Below, piece by piece: positions 57,887-64,000 of a DNA stretch of 64,000 nt. The notes below the pieces were generated by a model that ran no database searches, was not told the DNA's origin, and saw nothing but the letters and a program-made list of their open reading frames with translations. Both the position numbers and the translations under genes were made by a program. Position 1 is the first letter of the stretch; each line of letters begins with the position of its first letter. Origin of the DNA: Pseudomonas sp. MIACH (lineage in GTDB: Bacteria > Pseudomonadota > Gammaproteobacteria > Pseudomonadales > Pseudomonadaceae); assembly GCF_001269925.1 (NCBI RefSeq), contig NZ_LHVO01000061.1, positions 87,273 through 151,272 of the forward strand. The letters are read 5' to 3'.

Positions 57887-59176
57887 ATGGGTAAGAATGT
57901 CGTAGTCCTGGGCACCCAATGGGGTGATGAGGGCAAAGGCAAGATCGTTGATCTGCTGACCGAACATGCTGCCGCCGTAGTGCGCTACCAAGGCGGCCAC
58001 AACGCTGGCCATACCCTGGTCATCGATGGCGAAAAAACCGTCTTGCACCTGATCCCGTCGGGCGTCCTGCGCGAAGGCGTGCAGTGCCTGATCGGCAACG
58101 GCGTCGTGGTTGCACCGGATGCCTTGCTGCGCGAGATCACCAAGCTGGAAGAGAAAGGCGTACCGGTGCGCGAGCGCCTGCGTATCAGCCCGTCCTGCCC
58201 GCTGATCCTGTCCTTCCACGTTGCGCTGGACCAGGCCCGTGAAAAGGCCCGTGGCGAGCTGAAGATCGGTACCACCGGTCGCGGCATCGGCCCGGCCTAC
58301 GAAGACAAGGTCGCGCGTCGTGGCTTGCGTGTGGGCGACCTGCTCAACATGCCACGCTTTGAAGACAAGCTGCGTGAGCTGGTGGATTACCACAACTTCA
58401 TGCTGGTGGGTTACTACAAAGAGCCGGCCATCGAGTTCGACAAGACCCTGGCCGAGTGCAAGGAATACGCTGAGCTGCTCAAGCCGCTGATGCTGGACGT
58501 GACTGCCGAGCTGCACGACCTGCGTCGCGCTGGCAAAGACATCATGTTCGAAGGCGCCCAAGGCTCGCTGCTGGACATCGACCACGGTACCTACCCGTAC
58601 GTGACCAGCTCCAACACCACCGCTGGCGGCGTTGCTACCGGTTCGGGCGTTGGTCCTATGTTCCTGGACTACATCCTCGGCATCACCAAGGCCTACACCA
58701 CCCGTGTCGGTTCGGGCCCGTTCCCGACTGAGCTGTTCGACGAAGTCGGTGCGCACCTGGCCAAGCAAGGCCACGAATTCGGCGCGACCACCGGCCGTGC
58801 TCGTCGTTGTGGCTGGTTCGACGCCGTTATCCTGCGTCGCGCTATCGATGTGAACAGCATCTCGGGCATCTGCTTCACCAAGCTGGATGTACTCGACGGC
58901 CTGGAAACCATCAACATCTGCGTCGGCTACAAAGATGCAGAAGGTCAGGACGTCGCCCCGACGGACGCTGACAGCTACGTGGGCCTGCAGCCTGTGTACG
59001 AAGAAGTGCCGGGCTGGACCGAATCGACCGTGGGTGCCAAGACCCTGGAAGAGCTGCCGGCCAATGCCCGTGCCTACATCAAGCGTGTTGAAGAGCTGAT
59101 CGGCGCGCCGATTGACATTATTTCGACGGGCCCGGACCGCAACGAAACCATCGTTCTGCGTCACCCGTTCGCTTAA
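57887..59176 (+). CDS. purA: Adenylosuccinate synthetase
   Basis: A 429-residue GTP-dependent enzyme of AMP synthesis. ATG 57887 follows GAGGA. The P-loop variant GDEGKGKIVDLL (about 12-23) and QGGHNAGHTLV start the fold; IGPAYEDKVARRGLRVGDL, FEGAQGSLLDIDHGTYPYVT and TTGRARRCGWFDAV are further signatures. It joins IMP and aspartate. A strong terminator follows 21 bases past the stop. Confidence 0.97.
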   Translation: MGKNVVVLGTQWGDEGKGKIVDLLTEHAAAVVRYQGGHNAGHTLVIDGEKTVLHLIPSGVLREGVQCLIGNGVVVAPDALLREITKLEEKGVPVRERLRISPSCPLILSFHVALDQAREKARGELKIGTTGRGIGPAYEDKVARRGLRVGDLLNMPRFEDKLRELVDYHNFMLVGYYKEPAIEFDKTLAECKEYAELLKPLMLDVTAELHDLRRAGKDIMFEGAQGSLLDIDHGTYPYVTSSNTTAGGVATGSGVGPMFLDYILGITKAYTTRVGSGPFPTELFDEVGAHLAKQGHEFGATTGRARRCGWFDAVILRRAIDVNSISGICFTKLDVLDGLETINICVGYKDAEGQDVAPTDADSYVGLQPVYEEVPGWTESTVGAKTLEELPANARAYIKRVEELIGAPIDIISTGPDRNETIVLRHPFA

Positions 59177-59197
59177 TAAGCTGTTGATGTAAAAAGC

Positions 59198-59221
59198 AAA
59201 GGGCTCCTTCGGGAGCCCTTT
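59198..59221 (+). terminator. Rho-independent terminator after purA
   Basis: AAAGGGCTCC-TTC-GGGAGCCCTTT makes a 10-bp stem, with its T-rich right arm. It ends the hisZ-purA unit. Confidence 0.9.
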
Positions 59222-59315
59222 GTCGTTTCTGTTTGCCAGGCGGCACGACCCTTGCTGTGTTTCTCTCTTTCGCGGTGCTATCAAATTAATGGCACCCGTG
59301 GTGGAGGGATTCCCG

Positions 59316-61250
59316 ATGTCTGCCGTTCTCTCATTGTTACAAAGCCGTCTGTTGCGGCCGGTGTTCGTTACCCTTGGTATCGCTCTTTTGGTGCAAGTGC
59401 TGGTGGCGGTCGCTCTAACCCGGAGCACGGTGACTGCGCTGGAAGCTGATTTGGGCAATCGCCTGGGTGTCGATAGCCAGAAGCTGTCTGGCGAGTTGGC
59501 GCAAGCCGGCAAGGAAGTCACGTCGAGCCTGGACAGCTTGTCCACCAGCACCCGTCAGCGCCTGACAACCGGGCTTTCCGAGCGCCTGCAGGCAGAGCAG
59601 AAGCAATTGCGTGCAACCCTGGAAAAAGACCTGCAGGATTCCGCCAATGATATGGCGCAGCTGCTGGCCTCGGTGGCGCCGCGCGCCATGTGGGACAGCG
59701 ACGTGCCGACGCTGTCGGAGTTTGCCCGGCGTGCACAGCGCAATCCCAACGTATTGTTCGTGGTCTATGACGACGCTGCGGGCGAGCACCTGACCCGCTA
59801 CTTGAACCGCGAAAATCCGATCAACCAGGCCTTGCTGGCAAAAGGCGCAGGGGATCGAGCCCTGGACAAAGTGCTGGATGCGGCCAAGACGGATCCTTCC
59901 GTGTATTACGTGGAGGCATCCATCAGCCCCAATGGCGTGGAAATCGGCAAGGTGCGCATGGGCGTGTCGACGGCTTCCGTCGAGGCGGACCTGCTGGCAT
60001 TGGATAAGCGCTTTGCTGCACTGATCGCCAGTGGTGATCAGTTGGTGGGCGACAGCCTCAAAGGTGCGGCAGCTGACAGTGCCAGCGCCATGGGGGCCAG
60101 GCTGCAGTCAGCACAAGCGACGGCCACCCAGATGACCGCCAACACCACCAGCGCCGTGCAGGAAGCAGCCGGCACCCTGCGCTGGCGTATCGGCATGGGC
60201 CTGGCGTTGGTGGGGCTCGGCGTATTGCTGCTGATTGCCATCGTGCTGGGTCGTCGCGTAGTCAATCGCCTCAAGCTGCTCATCGCGGCCATGGATGACC
60301 TGGCTGCAGGCGAGGGCGACCTCACCAAGCGCGTGCAGATCAACAGCAAGGACGAAATCGGCGACATGGCCTCGGCGGTCAATCGCTTTGTGGATAAGTT
60401 GCAACCCATCGTGCGCGAGGCGGGCGATGTGGCGCAGCGTACCGGCGTGGAAATCGGCGCCATGACCTTGCGCAATGCCGGCGCCGATGCGGCAGCCGGC
60501 TTGCAGCGCGATGAGGTGGCGGAGAGTTTGCGCGCACTGTCGCAAATGGCCGACGAGGCCCAGGCCGAAAGCCATGCCATGCAGGCGGCGTTGCAGCAGG
60601 TGGTGGGTATTCGCCAGGCGACGGATGAGAACTCGCGCACTTCGGCGGAGGTTGGCAGTTTGATCGAGGCGCTGGCGGGGCAGGTGCAGGCCGGTTCCCA
60701 GGTTATCGAGCGTCTGGCCCAGCAAAGCGAGCAGATCGAAGTGGTGCTGACGGTTATCCACGGCATCGCCGAGCAGACCAACCTGCTGGCGCTCAACGCG
60801 GCCATTGAGGCGGCGCGTGCGGGCGAGACCGGGCGGGGCTTTGCGGTGGTGGCGGACGAAGTGCGTGCGTTGGCCAGCAAGACCCAAAGCTCCACCGGTG
60901 ATATCCAGGCGCATATCGTCGCGTTGCAGCAGGGCGCGCGCGAAGCGGTCGAAACCATCGGCAAGGCCGGGCGCCAGGCCAATGAAGGCTTGCTGGTGCT
61001 GCGCGACAGCGTGCGTTTGCAGCAGACGGTGCAGGCCTCGGTGGAGCAGGTGCATGCGGCGATTGGCCTGGCTACCCGCGCCGCCGAGCATCAAGCCCAG
61101 GGCGCCCATGCGGTACGAGGCCGGGTCGAGGTGATCCATGCCCAGGCCGAACGTGCGGCACAGGCGGTGGTGGAGACTACCGCCAGTGGCAAGGTGCTGG
61201 ATGGGTTGGCGGCGCAGTTGAAGGCGAGCTTGGGGCAGTTCCGGGCTTAG
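59316..61250 (+). CDS. Methyl-accepting chemotaxis protein
   Basis: A 644-residue receptor from ATG 59316 after GGAGG; the in-frame open stretch upstream covers the purA terminator. TM1 is at about 15-38 (FVTLGIALLVQVLVAVALT). The periplasmic part (about 39-285) has long coiled helices around a PAS/Cache-like segment with VPTLSEFARRAQRNPNVLFV and YYVEASISPNGVEIGKVRMG. TM2 is at about 290-312 (MGLALVGLGVLLLIAIVLG), then HAMP, and the signalling hairpin with the highly conserved tip EQTNLLALNAAIEAARAGE near 488-506. No C-terminal CheR-tethering pentapeptide is seen. The ligand is unknown. Confidence 0.92.
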   Translation: MSAVLSLLQSRLLRPVFVTLGIALLVQVLVAVALTRSTVTALEADLGNRLGVDSQKLSGELAQAGKEVTSSLDSLSTSTRQRLTTGLSERLQAEQKQLRATLEKDLQDSANDMAQLLASVAPRAMWDSDVPTLSEFARRAQRNPNVLFVVYDDAAGEHLTRYLNRENPINQALLAKGAGDRALDKVLDAAKTDPSVYYVEASISPNGVEIGKVRMGVSTASVEADLLALDKRFAALIASGDQLVGDSLKGAAADSASAMGARLQSAQATATQMTANTTSAVQEAAGTLRWRIGMGLALVGLGVLLLIAIVLGRRVVNRLKLLIAAMDDLAAGEGDLTKRVQINSKDEIGDMASAVNRFVDKLQPIVREAGDVAQRTGVEIGAMTLRNAGADAAAGLQRDEVAESLRALSQMADEAQAESHAMQAALQQVVGIRQATDENSRTSAEVGSLIEALAGQVQAGSQVIERLAQQSEQIEVVLTVIHGIAEQTNLLALNAAIEAARAGETGRGFAVVADEVRALASKTQSSTGDIQAHIVALQQGAREAVETIGKAGRQANEGLLVLRDSVRLQQTVQASVEQVHAAIGLATRAAEHQAQGAHAVRGRVEVIHAQAERAAQAVVETTASGKVLDGLAAQLKASLGQFRA

Positions 61251-61268
61251 TGTCGTCTGTTCTGGCCT

Positions 61269-61290
61269 TATCGGGAGCTTGCTCCCGATA
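61269..61290. repeat. REP-like palindrome
   Basis: TATCGGGAGC and GCTCCCGATA form a perfect inverted repeat joined by TT between the convergent chemotaxis and iron-permease genes. It may also stop transcription from both sides. Confidence 0.7.
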
Positions 61291-61296
61291 GCGAGC

Positions 61297-62862
61297 TCAG
61301 CGGCTCAAGTACATTCGAGTTGTCAGCAGATAGACCGGCAACCCCGACACCAATATCAACAACGCCGCATAAGGCGCCGCCGCCGCAAACTCCACATTCG
61401 AGGTGTGTGCCCACACGGCAGTCGCCAAGGTATTCAGGCCGGTCGGACTGAGCAGCAACGTCGCCGTCAATTCCTTCATGGCGTCCAGGAACACCAGCGC
61501 AAATGCCGCCCCCAATGCCGGGAAAATAATCGGCAGCGTCACCCGGCAAAACGCACTGAACGACGAAGCCCCCAGCGTGCGCGCGGCCTCTTCCAGTTGC
61601 GGTGCTGCCTTGTTCAAGGCCGTGCGGATCGGCGCCTGAGCCAATGGCAGAAACAACAACGCATAGGCGATCAGCAACAACGCCGACGTCTGGTACAGCG
61701 TCGGCACGTAATGCAGGGCGAAATACACCAGCGTCAACGCAATCACCAGGCCGGGCAGGGCGTGCAGCAGGTACGGCAGGCGCTCGGCCCAGATCGCCAG
61801 TTGTCCCTTGTAGCGCACCACGAGCAGTCCCACCGGTACTGCCAGCGCCAGGCACAGTGCCGCGCCACCCAGTGACAGTGCCAGTGAGGACAATAGTGCC
61901 TCGCTGATCTCGGCCACCGGAAATGCTGCCGACGAACCCACTGCCAACCAATAACCGAGCATCCCCAAGGGAATACCGCTGCCGATGATTGCCAGGGTCA
62001 GGCAATACACCTGGCCCAGTGCTGCCCACTTGCCCAGGCGAACCTGTTCTGCATGCCGCGCCGCGCCCTGGCCGATGCGTACATGTCGGCCCTTGCCGCG
62101 TACACGTAGCTCCAGCCACAGAAGGGCCAGGCACATCACCAGCAGCACCGCCGAGAGCATTGCCGCATTGGCGTTGCTGAATTCCAGTTCGAATTGCTGA
62201 TAGATCGCAGTGGTAAAGGTTTGCAGGCCGATGATCGACAGCGCGCCGAATTCCACCAGCATATGCAGGGCAATCAGCAGTGCCCCGGCCAGCAGCGACG
62301 GCCACAGCAAGGGCAGGGTGATGCGAAAGAATACGCCCCAGCGATTCAGCCCCAGGGTGCGGGCCGATTCTTCCAGGGAGGGATCCAGATTGCGCAGCGT
62401 CGCCGCCACCGGCAAAAACACCAGCGGGTATTTGGACAGGGTCATGACCAGGATCGCCCCGCCGAGTCCTTCGAAGTTGGCGCTCAGCGAGACCCAGGTA
62501 AAACTGCTGACAAACGCCGGCACCGCGAACGGCAGGCACAGGACTACGCCCCAGATGCGGCGTCCCGGCAGATTGCTGCGTTCCAGCAGCCAGGCCAGGG
62601 ACAGGCCGATCACGCCGCACGCCAGCGTCACGCCGACCATCAGCGCCAGGGTGTTGCGCAGCAGCCCGAACACATAGGGCCGCCAGAGCAGATGTACCGC
62701 CTGCGCCCAGCCCGCCTGCCAAGCCTTCAGCCCGACGTACACCAGCGGCAGCAGGCTCAGGCCCACCAGTAACAGGACGGGGAGCAGTAGCCAGATCGAA
62801 GGGCGCTTGCGGCGTGGGCTGAACCCTCCGCGCAGGGCGGGGGTGGGTAGCGATGGGTTCAT
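61297..62862 (-). CDS. fbpB: Ferric iron ABC transporter permease (FbpB type)
   Basis: A 521-residue inner-membrane permease with about twelve helices formed by two fused binding-protein-dependent permease domains. Each half has an EAA-like loop: ESARTLGLNRWGVFFRITLP near 167-186 and EAARTLGASSFSAFCRVTLP near 431-450. The N-terminal RRKRPSIWLLLPVLLLVG and the twin-domain layout are those of the FbpB/SfuB iron permeases. It overlaps the binding-protein gene by one base (TGATG). The cognate ATPase is not in the window. Confidence 0.9.
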   Translation of the reverse strand: MNPSLPTPALRGGFSPRRKRPSIWLLLPVLLLVGLSLLPLVYVGLKAWQAGWAQAVHLLWRPYVFGLLRNTLALMVGVTLACGVIGLSLAWLLERSNLPGRRIWGVVLCLPFAVPAFVSSFTWVSLSANFEGLGGAILVMTLSKYPLVFLPVAATLRNLDPSLEESARTLGLNRWGVFFRITLPLLWPSLLAGALLIALHMLVEFGALSIIGLQTFTTAIYQQFELEFSNANAAMLSAVLLVMCLALLWLELRVRGKGRHVRIGQGAARHAEQVRLGKWAALGQVYCLTLAIIGSGIPLGMLGYWLAVGSSAAFPVAEISEALLSSLALSLGGAALCLALAVPVGLLVVRYKGQLAIWAERLPYLLHALPGLVIALTLVYFALHYVPTLYQTSALLLIAYALLFLPLAQAPIRTALNKAAPQLEEAARTLGASSFSAFCRVTLPIIFPALGAAFALVFLDAMKELTATLLLSPTGLNTLATAVWAHTSNVEFAAAAPYAALLILVSGLPVYLLTTRMYLSR

Positions 62863-63887
62863 CAGTTCAAGCCAACCTCACGTTCCAGGTCCAAGGCCTC
62901 TTCTGCGTTGCCCAGGTCGGCAGGGGTGATTTTCGGCGGCTGCAGTTCGCTGAAAGGCTTGAGGCCGCGGTTGGATTCCATGCCTTTGCGCAGCGGGTAC
63001 TCGGCCGAGGTATTGGTAATCACGCGCTGGCCTTCTTCGCTGGCCATGAACGCCAGCAGTTGCTGGGCTTCTTTTGGATGCTTGCTGGATTTCAACGCGG
63101 CCGCCGACGACACGGTGATCAGGCCGCCGGCATCGCCATCGGTGAAGTAGTGCAGTTGGGAATCGAGGTTGGTTTTTTCTTTCTTCAGGGCAAACCAGTA
63201 GTAGTTGTTCACCAGTACGGTGGCGACTTCGCCGTTTTCCACAGCCTTCAGGGCGACCATATTGTTGCTGTAGACCTTGCCGAAGGCGCGCAGGCCGGTC
63301 AGCCATTCTTCGGCGGCTTCACGGCCGTGCAGCTTGATGATCGCCACGGCCTGTTCCTGGAAGGCACCGCTGGTCGGCACGAAGCCGACCTTGCCTTGCC
63401 ACTCGGGGCCGGCGAAATCGAGTACCGACTTGGGCAGGTCTTTTTCGGCGATCAGTTTCGGGTTGAAGGCCACAACGCGGGTGCGCGCGGTCACGCCCAT
63501 CCAGTCGCCGTTGCTGCCGACGTAGTCCTTGGGCAGCACGTCGAGGGTGCTGGCGTCGATCTTGGCCAGCAAGCCTTGCTCGCCGAGTTTGTTCAGGGGG
63601 GGCGATTCTTCGGTGTAGATCACGTCGGCAGGGGAGCGGTCGCCTTCTTCCACAACTTGGCTGGCCAGTTGGTTGCTGCTGCCTTTGCGCACGTTGACGT
63701 GGATGCCGGTCTTGGCTTCGAAGGCCTTGGCGAGTTCATCGCCGACTTCTTTGTGTTGGCCGTTGTACAGGGTCAGGGAGACCTTGTCGGCGGAATAGGT
63801 GGCGGGGGAGAGTAGGGTCAGGCCGAGCAGAGTGATGGTCAGGCCACGCAGAAGGGATGTCTTGAGACGGGTATCGCGGATCATCAT
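62862..63887 (-). CDS. fbpA: Ferric iron-binding periplasmic protein (FbpA type)
   Basis: A 341-residue solute-binding protein; ATG 63887 or the next ATG is the start, after GAGGAAAC. A signal peptide ends near residue 32 (LTLLSPATYS/ADKVS). The mature protein fits the FbpA/FutA ferric-binding class: LTLYNGQHKEVGDELAKAFE at the start, DVIYTEESPPLN and VLVNNYYWFAL, whose adjacent tyrosines are the iron ligands in the family. It hands Fe3+ to the permease encoded downstream. The 113 bases upstream, to the window edge, show no convincing Fur box. Confidence 0.9.
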   Translation of the reverse strand: MMIRDTRLKTSLLRGLTITLLGLTLLSPATYSADKVSLTLYNGQHKEVGDELAKAFEAKTGIHVNVRKGSSNQLASQVVEEGDRSPADVIYTEESPPLNKLGEQGLLAKIDASTLDVLPKDYVGSNGDWMGVTARTRVVAFNPKLIAEKDLPKSVLDFAGPEWQGKVGFVPTSGAFQEQAVAIIKLHGREAAEEWLTGLRAFGKVYSNNMVALKAVENGEVATVLVNNYYWFALKKEKTNLDSQLHYFTDGDAGGLITVSSAAALKSSKHPKEAQQLLAFMASEEGQRVITNTSAEYPLRKGMESNRGLKPFSELQPPKITPADLGNAEEALDLEREVGLN

Positions 63888-64000
63888 CCGGAGGTTTCCT
63901 CGCTTGAGTGCAACAAATCATTGCAAGGATAAACGATAAAACTTCTCAAGTGCGCCGAAGGGGGAGAATTGCGGCCGGAGTTTTCAAACCCCTGAAACGA

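Noticed and set aside
59222..59315. FliA promoter for the chemotaxis receptor
   Set aside because: The best -10 candidate, GCTATCAA, matches only half of GCCGATAA and lacks a -35 at the right distance.
56627..59551. A 974-codon open frame on the minus strand
   Set aside because: It is antisense to hisZ and purA, both certain. Long antisense frames arise from the codon bias of high-GC genes, and the translation has no domain or coherent composition.
61268..62722. A 484-codon minus-strand frame overlapping the iron permease
   Set aside because: It is a second frame of the fbpB coding strand; the permease frame alone has twelve helices and paired EAA loops.
63888..64000. Possible Fur box upstream of fbpA
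   Set aside because: GGATAAACGATAAAAC has two GATAA-like pieces, but the match to the 19-base Fur dyad is poor and there is no symmetrical right half.

Overview
The window reads as the chromosome of a Pseudomonas of the fluorescens group. The evidence is high-GC coding DNA packed on both strands, dispersed REP palindromes of the type common in this group (GTGGGAGGGGGCTTGC and GTAGGAGCGAGCTTGC cores), and a gene order that follows, in descending numbers, the P. aeruginosa PAO1 blocks I recall as about PA5004-PA4988 and PA4974-PA4938. I could run no search, so all family and synteny statements come from reading motifs and from memory. No tRNA, rRNA, CRISPR array, insertion sequence or prophage was recognised.

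Region 1 (1-13.8 kb) is a lipopolysaccharide core/O-antigen assembly cluster: a GT4 glycosyltransferase cut by the window edge (wapH-like), a Mig-14-like protein, the PIG-L deacetylase DnpA, an Ssg-like glycosyltransferase, a GT2 and a second GT4 glycosyltransferase, a divergent kinase-fold protein lacking the expected catalytic Asp, the O-antigen ligase WaaL, the flippase MsbA, a sulfotransferase overlapping a stand-alone APS kinase, heptose activator HldE, and an NAD-dependent epimerase. The sulfotransferase/APS-kinase pair right behind msbA is the most unusual part: it suggests a dedicated PAPS supply and sulfation of an LPS sugar before export.

Region 2 (13.8-19.7 kb) has a leftward operon of an FAD oxidoreductase, an aldo/keto reductase and a protein with a Nudix-like segment, then an SMR efflux pump divergent from a LysR regulator, then waaA (Kdo transferase).

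Region 3 (19.7-25.7 kb) has a TolC-type outer-membrane channel, the TPP riboswitch with thiC, the HMP transporter cytX and an RsiV/DUF3298-type lipoprotein. Region 4 (25.9-33.8 kb) is nudF, a DUF1249 gene, cpdA, yqiA, parE, a phytase-like esterase, a possible 26-codon ORF joined by ATGA overlaps to both neighbours, and parC.

Region 5 (34-45.8 kb) has a PqiC-like lipoprotein, an AhpA/YtjB-like membrane protein divergent from serB, psd, rhdA, an HDOD protein, motAB behind a good FliA-type promoter, rsgA, orn and a TRIC/YicG-type membrane protein. Region 6 (45.8-59.2 kb) is the conserved queG / nnrD-tsaE-amiB-mutL-miaA-hfq-hflX-hflK-hflC / hisZ-purA block. Region 7 (59.3-64 kb) has a chemotaxis receptor and a ferric-iron ABC binding protein and permease (fbpAB type), out of order relative to the PAO1 arrangement.

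Only one gap between genes exceeds 300 bases (21175-21624), and it holds the thiC promoter and TPP riboswitch. Shorter gaps mostly hold REP elements or terminators.
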